Source: an uncultured Alphaproteobacteria bacterium (GTDB taxonomy: Bacteria > Pseudomonadota > Alphaproteobacteria > Rs-D84). Taken from it: 64,000 nt of DNA. The translations under genes were made by a program, and so were the position numbers. Under the pieces are notes generated by a model, which was not told the origin of the DNA, ran no database searches, and worked only from the letters and a program-made list of their open reading frames with translations. Location of the stretch: contig CALXOX010000002.1 of NCBI GenBank assembly GCA_944390125.1, positions 84,312 through 148,311 on the forward strand. The letters are read 5' to 3'. This document shows, piece after piece, positions 35,058 to 42,963 of the stretch; positions within the stretch are counted from its first letter, which is position 1; the number at the start of each line of letters is the position of its first letter.

Positions 35058-35798
35058 TTAGTCTCTGTTTAGCAAACTCAACAGATATTGGAACATTGCG
35101 ATAAAGGATATATATAGATGCAAAGCACCTAATACAGCCAATTGGTTTTTTTGATTACCGTCACTTAGCACTGCATACGCACGTTTCAATGTTTGCATAT
35201 CATATGCTGTGAACAAAGCAAATACCAATACACCGACCAAGCAGACGATTGTACCAAACGTTCCGCCAACGATTGCCGGCCATATGAAAGAAGCCAAACC
35301 AACCAGAACTAAACCAATCATTCCGATGAATAAGAATATACCCAAGAATGACAGGTCTTTGACTGTTTTGTATCCGAACAAGGCCATGCATGCAAACATA
35401 ACTGCAGCGATTACAAATGCCGACAGAATTGTATATGGATTACTTGTTACTGCAACCAACAGCAAAGGTGTTAAAACAATTCCTGTAAGAACCGCATAAA
35501 GCATCAATAGTAAAATACCTGTGGAGGGCTTAAAGCTAAACGCGCGAACTTGTGTCCAAATTGACAAAGCCAATCCGCCAAATAACAATATATAATAAAA
35601 AGCGGATAAGCCAGTTGCCGTGAATAGCAAAGACCATAAAGGCGTGGCCATTGTTATGAACGATGCCAACGCTGTGACACCAACTGCCGCAAACATCAGC
35701 GCGAAAATTCTTTTCAGGTAAAGTTCTAAACCACCGGACTTAGCACCTGCAGGTGCGTTTGGCGATTTAGTTTTTAAAGCAATATTTTTTACTGCCAT
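35058..35798 (-). CDS. Bax inhibitor-1/YccA family membrane protein
   Basis: 246 residues with seven hydrophobic helices after a short polar N-terminus. Family features are the central LSLWTQVRAF-like loop, FLFIGMIGLVLVGLASF and the closing ALFTAYDMQTLKRAY and LHLYISFIAMFQYLLSLL segments. The conserved acidic residues that gate calcium leak in BI-1 proteins are partly visible (Asp in TAYDMQ and the terminal Asp). In bacteria YccA interacts with the FtsH protease. AAGGAGAAAAAA precedes the start. It is in a two-gene unit with ferredoxin. Confidence 0.9.
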   Translation of the reverse strand: MAVKNIALKTKSPNAPAGAKSGGLELYLKRIFALMFAAVGVTALASFITMATPLWSLLFTATGLSAFYYILLFGGLALSIWTQVRAFSFKPSTGILLLMLYAVLTGIVLTPLLLVAVTSNPYTILSAFVIAAVMFACMALFGYKTVKDLSFLGIFLFIGMIGLVLVGLASFIWPAIVGGTFGTIVCLVGVLVFALFTAYDMQTLKRAYAVLSDGNQKNQLAVLGALHLYISFIAMFQYLLSLLNRD

Positions 35799-35878
35799 TT
35801 TTTTCTCCTTGTTAGTTATGCTAATATATAATACAATCCCTAGCGCAATTCAAGTCATATCATTTTGTGGGGGTTATG

Positions 35879-36706
35879 ATGGCAATAACTATAAATCCTA
35901 TTTCTCCGGTAGCGTTTTCTATATTTGGGTTGGATATACGGTGGTATGCGCTGGCATACGTGGCCGCGTTTGTAATAGGTTATTTTTTACTGCGTCATTT
36001 TACCCGCCAATCGGATAGTCAAATAAGACTTGATAAAAAGCAACTAGACGATTTGCTGACGGCAATTATCCTTGGTGTTATTATTGGTGGCAGATTAGGG
36101 TATGTGTTGTTTTATAACTTGCCTTTCTTTTTGGCGCATCCATTGGAAATATTTGCAGTATGGCATGGCGGAATGAGTTTTCATGGTGGCTTGATAGGCG
36201 TTATTGCGGCGACATTTTTATTTGCAAGGAATCAGAAAAAAGCTGGTGCATTCAGTGATAGCACTTATAACAGTGCGTTTAAATTGTTGGATATGCTTGC
36301 AGTAATTGCGCCTATTGGATTGTTTTTTGGGCGAATTGCTAATTTTATAAATATGGAGGTCATGGGTCGTGTGACGGATGTTCCTTGGGCAGTGGTTTTT
36401 GCGGGACACTCAGAATTGCCGCGTCATCCAAGTCCTTTGTACGAGGCGTCTTTAGAAGGTATAGCATTATTCATAATAATGTACAGCCTGTACAAGTTCA
36501 CAAATCTTCGTAAATATCCTGGCGCATTGGGTGGAATATTGGGAATGCTGTATGCACTGTTTAGAATATTCTGCGAGCAGTTTAGAGCGCCCGACATACA
36601 GATTGGATTTTTGACCAGTTGGGGGTTGACAATGGGTCAACTTCTTTCTGGTTTAATGTTTTTAGCAGGGATGATGATATTTGGTATTGCAATTAGAAAA
36701 AAATAA
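35879..36706 (+). CDS. lgt: Prolipoprotein diacylglyceryl transferase
   Basis: 275 residues from the ATG at 35879, chosen by the GGGGG run 5 bases upstream; a GTG at 35867 and an ATG at 35876 are also in frame. The Lgt motifs are visible: GLDIRWYALAYV, GGRLGYVLFYN, HGGMSFHGGLIG (the essential His), GRIANFINMEVMGR and RHPSPLYEASLEG. It transfers diacylglycerol from phosphatidylglycerol to the lipobox Cys of prelipoproteins, such as the PLD-type protein, LptE, the LptM-like peptide and the Slam cargo in this window. A tRNA-Ser gene follows. Confidence 0.95.
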   Translation: MAITINPISPVAFSIFGLDIRWYALAYVAAFVIGYFLLRHFTRQSDSQIRLDKKQLDDLLTAIILGVIIGGRLGYVLFYNLPFFLAHPLEIFAVWHGGMSFHGGLIGVIAATFLFARNQKKAGAFSDSTYNSAFKLLDMLAVIAPIGLFFGRIANFINMEVMGRVTDVPWAVVFAGHSELPRHPSPLYEASLEGIALFIIMYSLYKFTNLRKYPGALGGILGMLYALFRIFCEQFRAPDIQIGFLTSWGLTMGQLLSGLMFLAGMMIFGIAIRKK

Positions 36707-36735
36707 TATAGAATAGGCGGTACCAGAAAAGTTTC

Positions 36736-36825
36736 GGATGGGTGGCAGAGCGGTCGAATGCGACGGTCTTGAAAACCGCTGTGGGGGCAACTCCACCGGG
36801 GGTTCGAATCCCTCCCCATCCGCCA
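36736..36825 (+). tRNA. tRNA-Ser (anticodon TGA)
   Basis: A 90-nt class II tRNA with a long variable arm (TGTGGGGGCAACTCCACC). The acceptor pairs GGATGGG with CCCATCC, the anticodon loop CTTGAAA gives TGA, the T arm holds TTCGAAT, and the CCA is encoded. Confidence 0.95.
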
Positions 36826-36835
36826 GAAAAATAAA

Positions 36836-36857
36836 AAACGCCCCGTAGAGGGCGTTT
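36836..36857. terminator. Bidirectional terminator, tRNA-Ser / minus-strand HNH unit
   Basis: AAACGCCC/GGGCGTTT with loop CGTAGA. On the minus strand it is followed by TTTTTTATTTTT, so it also ends the transcript of the genes at 36871-38218. Confidence 0.85.
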
Positions 36858-36870
36858 GTTTTTTATTGTT

Positions 36871-36987
36871 TTAACGAGTTTTATTTCGGTAATCCATCAT
36901 TATTCTGTATTCGCACCCATGCCATGTCGCCATGCATTCTCCAGTCATATAATTACGGTGGCGACAATCAATAAGACTACTACACAT
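36871..36987 (-). CDS. Possible small Cys-rich protein, 38 aa
   Basis: An ATG-started frame of 38 codons reads MCSSLIDCRHRNYMTGEC then MATWHGCEYRIMMDYRNKTR. It has four cysteines, and the protein-like stretch continues upstream in frame without a start codon (HYDSYKIPHGIKTY) almost to the HNH stop at 37037. It ends 14 bases before a terminator on its strand. No good ribosome site is seen. It may be a small gene, the remnant of a larger one, or a former C-terminal extension of the HNH protein. Confidence 0.35.
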   Translation of the reverse strand: MCSSLIDCRHRNYMTGECMATWHGCEYRIMMDYRNKTR

Positions 36988-37036
36988 ATAGGTTTTAATA
37001 CCGTGTGGAATTTTATAACTGTCATAATGTTGTACC

Positions 37037-38218
37037 CTATTTTGTTTTTTGATTTAAGAAATTTGTCAATCTGTTGAACTTTGACATTGTATATGAACGT
37101 AATGGCGTTTGGTCTTGCCGAAGTACGGTATTTATTGCATATGGATACGGTACAACATAACCCTGTACATCGGTCGTAATAGTTCTGAAATTTTCTGTAC
37201 GCAGTTTGTCGTTATCGTCAAAGTACAGACGCATTGAATGTGCAAATGGTAATAATTTTTTAGGGTCTTGCGCAATTCTTAAACTGTAATCAATTGGCAT
37301 TGCTGCCATTTTATCTGAAATTATGCTTTCTAAAGCCTTTTTCTGAGATTTTTTTGCAATTGCGTTTTTTATTCGTCTTGAAAACTCTGCCTTATCCAAG
37401 CACGGTTCTACACCATATTGTTGTGCGTATATCAAAATATCTTTTGGACGATATATATCTAGTTCTGGCTCGGTACGGTCTATCTTCTGCAATGTCTGAG
37501 CATAGTTATCATAAACGTTGATGCCTTGTGACAAATTATCTGACAGTAATACATAATATTGAAATGTATTAAATAAATCTATATAGCACCACAGAGTGCT
37601 TTCTTGGCTAAACAGAATCATATTGTGATACAAATTAAAGTCTGTTTCTAACTCGATATAGTAATCTACCGGATTTAAAGGACAGAAAGGTATCATTGGA
37701 TATGTAAAAGATATTTTTTGAATGTCATTAGCTGTCTTTTCAATATTTAAGCCGTGTTTTAGAGTGTCTAAATCTATGCCTTTATCCAGAGCGTAATTAA
37801 ATGCAATTTTTGCCATACCTGTGTGGAAGATTTCATTATCAAGTTTAAAATCATATGCCACAATTTGTAATGGTAATTTAGATATATCTGTTTTTAATTC
37901 ACGACTTAAATCTGGGCATCCTACAACTTTCCCGTTTTTGATAAACGCATTGTATATTTTATTATTGTATAAAACTTTACCAGTACAAGACGGCATTGAT
38001 TTTGGGTTGTTTGTTTTAGAAAAGTTATCTATCTTGCCAATAATTGGATTAAATATTTTTGTAAATGGGGCATCAATACAACGACTGATATAGTTATTAC
38101 ATTCTGGACAACAAATGTCTTCTGACTCATACAGACCACCCAGCGCGTTTTGTATCACGTGCTCGCTGCTGCGTGTTGTAATTTCTTTTCCGCAATAAAC
38201 ACAATTTTGCCTAGACAT
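37037..38218 (-). CDS. HNH endonuclease domain protein, 393 aa
   Basis: The N-terminus carries a zinc-bound HNH module: CVYCGKEI, then RSSEHVIQNALGG (the E-H pair of the catalytic strand) and CCPECNNYISRCID. The remaining 300 or so residues are unlike any family I know and probably give target specificity or a partner contact. The protein looks like those annotated HNH_5 and found in accessory regions of bacterial genomes. A second, broken HNH gene lies 59 bases upstream on the same strand. Base composition is AT-rich, like other accessory genes. A defence or selfish role is possible but not shown. Confidence 0.7.
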   Translation of the reverse strand: MSRQNCVYCGKEITTRSSEHVIQNALGGLYESEDICCPECNNYISRCIDAPFTKIFNPIIGKIDNFSKTNNPKSMPSCTGKVLYNNKIYNAFIKNGKVVGCPDLSRELKTDISKLPLQIVAYDFKLDNEIFHTGMAKIAFNYALDKGIDLDTLKHGLNIEKTANDIQKISFTYPMIPFCPLNPVDYYIELETDFNLYHNMILFSQESTLWCYIDLFNTFQYYVLLSDNLSQGINVYDNYAQTLQKIDRTEPELDIYRPKDILIYAQQYGVEPCLDKAEFSRRIKNAIAKKSQKKALESIISDKMAAMPIDYSLRIAQDPKKLLPFAHSMRLYFDDNDKLRTENFRTITTDVQGYVVPYPYAINTVLRQDQTPLRSYTMSKFNRLTNFLNQKTK

Positions 38219-38276
38219 AACGTGATTAGTTTAGTGCAAAAAGACATTTTGTCAATTATAGAAAGGAACTTTTTTA

Positions 38277-38600
38277 TTATCTCATGTGTTTTAAAGCTTT
38301 TTCTAGAATCAATCTATCTTTATACTTTATATGCCAGTGTTCCAAAGCATGTTGATATAAATTTTTTTTCACTTTTTCAAAATCTTCTGGCATCAAGTCA
38401 TTTTTTATTGAGTTACATATCTTATGTGCCGGTAGCAGGTTAGAGGCATCATCTGAACCGCCGTGACTTTTAGGAATATGGTGATCAAGAGAAATTTGTT
38501 GGTTTGGCAGTATTGGCTGTCCACATATGCTGCAGCATAAGGGTTATATAGCGAATTCAATTTTAAGTCTGATTGTGATTCTATGAACTTCTTTATTCAT
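38277..38600 (-). pseudogene. HNH endonuclease gene broken by an in-frame TAA
   Basis: An ATG at 38600 opens MNKEVHRITIRLKIEFAI and then meets TAA at 38544-38546. The same frame continues for 88 more codons with a full HNH motif: CSICGQPI, LDHHIPKSHGGSDDASNLL and HKICNSIK, ending in ALKHMR and a stop. No start codon lies between the TAA and the HNH core, so the domain cannot be made as a separate protein. Either a point mutation or a small indel near the TAA broke it: another frame reads YNPY across the junction. It is the upstream neighbour of an intact HNH gene. Confidence 0.72.
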
Positions 38601-38633
38601 ACATTACGCCTTATTATATTTTGGCAAAATGAA

Positions 38634-38653
38634 ACCCCGCCAAGCAGCGGGGT
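38634..38653. terminator. Terminator hairpin after a barrel-protein gene
   Basis: ACCCCGC/GCGGGGT with loop CAAGCA lies 8 bases beyond the stop of the minus-strand barrel gene, with T-rich flanks on both strands. Confidence 0.75.
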
Positions 38654-38660
38654 GTTTTTA

Positions 38661-39395
38661 TTAGAACGTATAACGTGCACCAACTTTGATTTCATGTGCG
38701 TATACGAATTCTTCTTCAACTGTAGAAGAGTTAAATCTGTATCCGATATCAAACGCCCACGTGTCGTTAAAGCTATAGATTGCACCTAAACCGACTTGCC
38801 ATTCAAATTCAGTCAGTGTGTCATCTGCAACTGTTTGTTCACCAACAGGGATACCCATTGCCTGTGCGGCTTGTTTATACTGATCTGGTAAATCAATATC
38901 AACAGTTGCTTTTTGTTCGTATGTACCAAAACCAATACCGGCGCCTACGTATGGAGTCCATTTGGAACCAGATATTGCAAAATCATAATAGAAATTTGCC
39001 ATATATGAATTGTGCTGAACAGATGTGGATGTTTCTATTTCAGCAGGCACAACAATTGGACCCATTTCAAAAACTGTTCCGTTAAAAAGTTCATAATCAT
39101 CTTCAGAAGCACTGCGGATTGCAACTTCTAATTCACCGCGGACATTACCGTATTTAACACCTGCAGTGATTTCGCCTGCAAATGCCATATCAAAGTCCAT
39201 ATTATCACCAGCATTTGGTATAAATGCACCAGCAATATCAGCAGGTACTTTGCTTTGATCAAATTTTACACGCTTCGCTGTTGTGCCTGCCTTGTCAATT
39301 ACAACGCCCAAACCAACGTATGGGGTGATTTCTGCTGCAAAGGCTGATGGTGCAAACATTGCTGCGGCCATAAATAACGCTAATGTCTTTTTCAT
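38661..39395 (-). CDS. Opacity/OmpA-like outer-membrane barrel protein, 244 aa
   Basis: A signal peptide (MKKTLALFMAAAMFAPSAFA) is followed by an eight-strand barrel pattern: ITPYVGLGVVIDK, FAGEITAGVKYGNVRGELEVAI, YMANFYYDF, WTPYVGAGIGFGTYE, EWQVGLGAIYSFNDTWAFDIGYRF and a final VGARYTF. This is the surface-antigen type barrel common in alphaproteobacteria. AAGGAGAAACA precedes the ATG. It is a single-gene unit between the HNH pseudogene and nrdG. Role probably structural or adhesive. Confidence 0.8.
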   Translation of the reverse strand: MKKTLALFMAAAMFAPSAFAAEITPYVGLGVVIDKAGTTAKRVKFDQSKVPADIAGAFIPNAGDNMDFDMAFAGEITAGVKYGNVRGELEVAIRSASEDDYELFNGTVFEMGPIVVPAEIETSTSVQHNSYMANFYYDFAISGSKWTPYVGAGIGFGTYEQKATVDIDLPDQYKQAAQAMGIPVGEQTVADDTLTEFEWQVGLGAIYSFNDTWAFDIGYRFNSSTVEEEFVYAHEIKVGARYTF

Positions 39396-39493
39396 TGTTT
39401 CTCCTTACTGTATTCTTTAGGTAAAAAAACCTAAATAAGATATATGAAAACTAAAACATATTGGCTTTTAAGTCAATGAAAAAGATAAAAAAC

Positions 39494-39509
39494 ACCGGCA
39501 AATGCCGGT
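39494..39509 (-). terminator. Terminator of the nrdD operon
   Basis: ACCGGCA/TGCCGGT around AA, with TTTTTTATC following on the minus strand, just past the nrdG stop. Confidence 0.85.
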
Positions 39510-39515
39510 AAGTTT

Positions 39516-40223
39516 TTAATTTGATTCTCGCCACGTAACACATTCAAATAACGTGTTTATAGTATTTCGTAAATTATCGTCATCAAAAAATTGATTGCGT
39601 TGTTCGGGCGTCGTGTTATGCGTCGAATCTTCAAAATGGGGTACATATTTTTGTACTGCAAACTTTCTTACACCACGATTATGCAAATCGTTTGCTATTT
39701 CTATTAAATCAAGTTTGGTAATAAATCTTGGATCACATGTTATACGGACTTCAAAATCCTTACCTGTTGCCAGCCATGTGTCCAAACTTCTTATCATATG
39801 GTCATGTGCAATATTTTGACCGACTAACTCTGGATATTTGCTTCTGGTTGCTTTGTAATCTAATCCAATCCAATCAACAATATCAGAAGCTTTTTGTAAT
39901 GTTTCTGGATAAAAACCGTTGGTATGCAAGCCAATTAGGAAACCTAAATCTTTGACGCGTTTCATATAATCAAGCAGCGCATCGCCTTGCATCAAGGCTT
40001 CACCGCCAGAAAAAACGACGGCCTCTAATTTACCAACCCTAGATTTTAACCACTCAAATACTTTTTCTGGGTCGTATTCACCGTCGTGAACAGTCAACAG
40101 ATGGGGATTGGAACAATAAGCGCAACGCAATGGACAACCAACCAGAAATACAACTGCTGCCAGTTTACCGGGGTAGTCTATTGTTGTGAATGAAACCAAT
40201 CCACCAATCTGAATCTCTCTCAT
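39516..40223 (-). CDS. nrdG: Anaerobic ribonucleotide reductase activase NrdG
   Basis: 235 residues, radical SAM family. The 4Fe-4S site is CPLRCAYC near residue 30, with SGGEALMQ and HTNGFYPETL typical of the activases that make glycyl radicals. It belongs to the NrdG/PflA-like group with the N-terminal GGLVSFTTIDYPG signature. It uses SAM and an electron (for example from ferredoxin) to abstract hydrogen from the radical glycine of the reductase, here Gly 20 of the 62-residue protein encoded 2 bases upstream. Third gene of the nrdD operon. Confidence 0.92.
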   Translation of the reverse strand: MREIQIGGLVSFTTIDYPGKLAAVVFLVGCPLRCAYCSNPHLLTVHDGEYDPEKVFEWLKSRVGKLEAVVFSGGEALMQGDALLDYMKRVKDLGFLIGLHTNGFYPETLQKASDIVDWIGLDYKATRSKYPELVGQNIAHDHMIRSLDTWLATGKDFEVRITCDPRFITKLDLIEIANDLHNRGVRKFAVQKYVPHFEDSTHNTTPEQRNQFFDDDNLRNTINTLFECVTWRESN

Positions 40224-40225
40224 AA

Positions 40226-40414
40226 TTATGCAGCTTTTTTCATCAATTCAGTATGTCTTTGACCTGCTGTCAAACTGTTTGCTTCTGTGAAAGTTTTTCT
40301 TTCGCAAAATTCAGAATATTTACCAATGTTAAAATTGGAAACTGGTCTGATGAAACCCATAGAACGTGAGAATACTTCACATGGTGTTCTTTGCGTGTTT
40401 TCTGTAGCTGTCAT
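40226..40414 (-). CDS. Separate glycyl-radical domain of anaerobic ribonucleotide reductase
   Basis: 62 residues. The sequence TPCEVFSRSMGFIRPVSNFN followed by IGKYSEFCERKTF matches the extreme C-terminus of NrdD proteins, where R-x-x-G-(Y/F)-x-R-P holds the radical glycine (here Gly 20). In normal NrdD this follows the zinc motif in the same chain. Here NrdD ends first, and this piece begins after 46 bases, in another frame, with its own AAAGGGAGG ribosome site 8 bases from ATG 40414. A longer open frame reaches upstream to 40525 but overlaps the nrdD end and is unneeded. It must dock on NrdD to form active enzyme. The nearest known analogue is YfiD/GrcA. Confidence 0.85.
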   Translation of the reverse strand: MTATENTQRTPCEVFSRSMGFIRPVSNFNIGKYSEFCERKTFTEANSLTAGQRHTELMKKAA

Positions 40415-40460
40415 AATGTTTTTCCTCCCTTTCTTTTTTTTGTATTGTTTTGAAACTGTT

Positions 40461-42500
40461 TTATTCCTTATGTTCTGCGTTTTGGTTAGCTGCAATTTCT
40501 GCATCGCACTTTGGGCAGAACTCATGACGTCCCGGCAAATACCCGTGTTTCGGACATATAGAGAATGTCGGTGTTAACGTCATATATGGAATCTTGTAAT
40601 TTTCAAATATTGTACGAACTATTTTCTGAGCGGCTTCACCAGAAGATACAGGTTCGCCCATGTACAGGTGCAACATCGTGCCGCCAGTATACTTACGCTG
40701 TAACTCTTCTTGGTGTTCCAGCGCAACAAATGGATCGTCTGTATAGTTCACAGGCAACTGCGTAGAGTTCGTATAATAAGGCGCATCTTTTGTACCTGCA
40801 GTGATGATGTCAGGGAAGTTCTTTACGTCTGTTTTTGCAAAGCGGTAAGAACAGCCCTCTGCAGGTGTAGCTTCCAAGTTATATAAGTTTCCTGTCTGTT
40901 CTTGGAATGTGGCTAAATTCTCTCTGATAAAGTCCATCAAATCCAAGACTAGCTTTTTACCAAATGGTGTTGCTATATTTTCTTTACCATTTGTGAAGTT
41001 CAAAACCATTTCATTTGCGCCATTTACACCAATTGTAGAGAAGTGGTGATTCCAATTGCCTAAATAGCGGCGAGTAAATGGATACAAACCACGCTCCATA
41101 TTCTTTGATATTATACGGCGTTTAATTTCCAGTGCATCACGCCCTAAATCTAATAAGCGTTTTAGTTCACGGAACAAACCTTCACGGTCACCTTTGTGTG
41201 TATAACCAAGACGTGCCAAGTTTATAGTAACCACACCAATAGAACCTGTCTTTTCTGCGGAACCGAATAGACCACCGCCACGCTTTAGCAATTCGCGAAC
41301 GTCCAAACGCAAGCGGCAGCACATAGAACGTACATCTGTTGGGTTCAAGTCAGAATTTAAGAAGTTCTGGAAGTTTGGAATTCCGTACTTTGCGGCCAAA
41401 TCAAACAAAGGTTTAACATTTGGATGATCCCATGGGAAGTCATTCGTAATGTTGTATGTTGGGATTGGGAAAGTAAATGGACGTCCCTGTGCATCTCCTT
41501 CTGTCATAACCTCTAAGAAGGCTTTGTTGATAATATCCATTTCTTTCTGTAAATCACCATATGTGAAGTCAACTTGTTTTTTACCAACAAATGGACGCTG
41601 ATTCTTCAAATCTTCTGGGCAAGTCCAGTCGAATGTAAAGTTTATAAATGGCGTTTGTGTGCCCCAACGACATGGTACAGCGCAGTTAAATATCAAGGTC
41701 TGCATAGCATTCTTTACGTCCGCATAAGATAAATTATCAACACGTACATAAGGAGCCAAATAAGTATCTACGGATGAGAAAGCCTGGGCGCCAGCAAATT
41801 CATTTTGCAAAGTTCCCAAGAAGTTCACCATATGAGAAATAGCTGTTGCCATGTGTTTTGCCGGTTCGCATTGTAAATAGCCTGGGACACCGTTGAATCC
41901 TTCATACAATAATTCACGTAAAGACCAGCCAGCACAATAACCCGTCAGCCAACCCAAGTCATGAATGTGTATGGCGGCATTTTTGTGTGCGTCAGCAATT
42001 TCTTTTGGGTATAAGTTCAACCAGTATTCAGCAGTTACGCGTTCACTGGTGCGTAAAATTAAACCACCAATAGAATATCCGATATTTGCGTTTTCTTTGA
42101 TGCGCCAGTTAGAACCACCTACATAACCTTCAATAACTTCAACCGCGTCAACGTAAGAATCACGAATCTCCGTACGTTTTTGACGATATATAATATAAGA
42201 CTCTGCGGTTTTGTATGCTTTTGCATCCATCAGAGCCTCAATAACAGATTCTTGAACATCCTCAACAGTTGGATTTTTGTCTGTAAACTTTGCTTCCAAC
42301 TTGTTCAAGGCGTTCTGGGTGATATCAACTACCTTTTCGTCGGATATTTCGTGTGTTACAGCAACTGCTTTCTTTATTGCGTCAAAAATTTTCTTCGAAT
42401 CAAACGGAACAGATTCACCAGAACGCTTTTGTACCACATTCAGACGTGTTGTAAGTGTCGGAATAATCTGTATTTTGTTATCATTTTCTGGCGTAGACAT
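40461..42500 (-). CDS. nrdD: Anaerobic (class III) ribonucleoside-triphosphate reductase, main subunit lacking the radical glycine
   Basis: 679 residues. An ATP-cone regulatory domain (about 20-112) is followed by the ten-strand catalytic barrel. Expected cysteines are near 189 (LGWLTGYCAGW) and 394-395 (RSMCCRLRLD), and GGGLFGSAEKTGSIGVVTINLARLG is typical. The zinc-binding end CPKHGYL...CPKC is at about 649-665. The chain then finishes with a short polar tail and stops where family members continue into the glycyl-radical loop. It makes dNTPs from NTPs without oxygen, using formate in this group. CGGAGTG precedes the start. Operon: nrdD, radical-domain gene, nrdG. NrdR-box-like sites lie upstream. 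Confidence 0.93.
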   Translation of the reverse strand: MSTPENDNKIQIIPTLTTRLNVVQKRSGESVPFDSKKIFDAIKKAVAVTHEISDEKVVDITQNALNKLEAKFTDKNPTVEDVQESVIEALMDAKAYKTAESYIIYRQKRTEIRDSYVDAVEVIEGYVGGSNWRIKENANIGYSIGGLILRTSERVTAEYWLNLYPKEIADAHKNAAIHIHDLGWLTGYCAGWSLRELLYEGFNGVPGYLQCEPAKHMATAISHMVNFLGTLQNEFAGAQAFSSVDTYLAPYVRVDNLSYADVKNAMQTLIFNCAVPCRWGTQTPFINFTFDWTCPEDLKNQRPFVGKKQVDFTYGDLQKEMDIINKAFLEVMTEGDAQGRPFTFPIPTYNITNDFPWDHPNVKPLFDLAAKYGIPNFQNFLNSDLNPTDVRSMCCRLRLDVRELLKRGGGLFGSAEKTGSIGVVTINLARLGYTHKGDREGLFRELKRLLDLGRDALEIKRRIISKNMERGLYPFTRRYLGNWNHHFSTIGVNGANEMVLNFTNGKENIATPFGKKLVLDLMDFIRENLATFQEQTGNLYNLEATPAEGCSYRFAKTDVKNFPDIITAGTKDAPYYTNSTQLPVNYTDDPFVALEHQEELQRKYTGGTMLHLYMGEPVSSGEAAQKIVRTIFENYKIPYMTLTPTFSICPKHGYLPGRHEFCPKCDAEIAANQNAEHKE

Positions 42501-42523
42501 TTTTACACTCCGATATCATAAAA

Positions 42524-42572
42524 ACTCAATATATAGTGGTTGTTTTTATTGTTTTATAACAATATATAGTAT
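42524..42572 (-). promoter_or_regulatory. Pair of NrdR-box-like sites upstream of nrdD
   Basis: CAATATATAG lies at 42527-42536 and again at 42560-42569, 33 bp (about three helical turns) apart, with flanks ACT/TGG and TAA/TAT. They match the core of the NrdR consensus ACACWATATATWGTGT. A weaker third core, CAATATATAA, is at 42587-42596. NrdR represses ribonucleotide reductase genes when dATP is high. The nrdR gene itself is not in the window. Confidence 0.7.
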
Positions 42573-42662
42573 AAGTAATTTGTGGGCAATATATAAAAAA
42601 TAAAATTTTTTTTATTTTTCGCTTTACTTTTTAAAAAGGGGATTTTCTGCCTTATTGGGGCA

Positions 42663-42686
42663 TATGCGATTCATCTGAATCGCATA
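42663..42686. promoter_or_regulatory. 11-bp perfect inverted repeat, candidate operator
   Basis: TATGCGATTCA-TC-TGAATCGCATA is symmetric with a 2-bp centre. It sits in the 463-bp nrdD/acyl-CoA-synthetase divergent region, with further GATTCG and CGAATC half-sites at about 42733 and 42779. There is no T run, so it looks like a protein-binding site rather than a terminator. The rest of the region is AT-rich, with a possible TTGTTT-18-TATAGT promoter before 42964. Confidence 0.5.
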
Positions 42687-42963
42687 CTAAACGAAGTTTT
42701 GTGTCAACAAAAAGCATTTTTTAAGATGGGAAATGATTCGTTTTTATCAAAAAAATACAAAATATAGATATTTTTATACGAATCTTTGACTATATATTGA
42801 CGAAAAGTTTAAAAAACTGTTTTTTGACAAGATTATTTACGGTTTTTTGTGTAAACATGTTCTGGGGTTAAAATAGGTTGTTTTTCCTGATAAAAAATGT
42901 ATATAGTATTTACTGTAAGTCGTTGTCATGGTGATTGCGACACAACAAAGAGAGTAAGTAATA

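Noticed and set aside
38544..38546. Stop-codon readthrough or recoding in the HNH pseudogene
   Set aside because: The codon is TAA, not TGA, with no recoding context; a degraded gene is simpler.
40414..40470. Programmed frameshift or intron joining nrdD to the glycyl-radical ORF
   Set aside because: 46 non-coding bases with a strong ribosome site separate the genes, there is no slippery site, and the gap is far too short for an intron.
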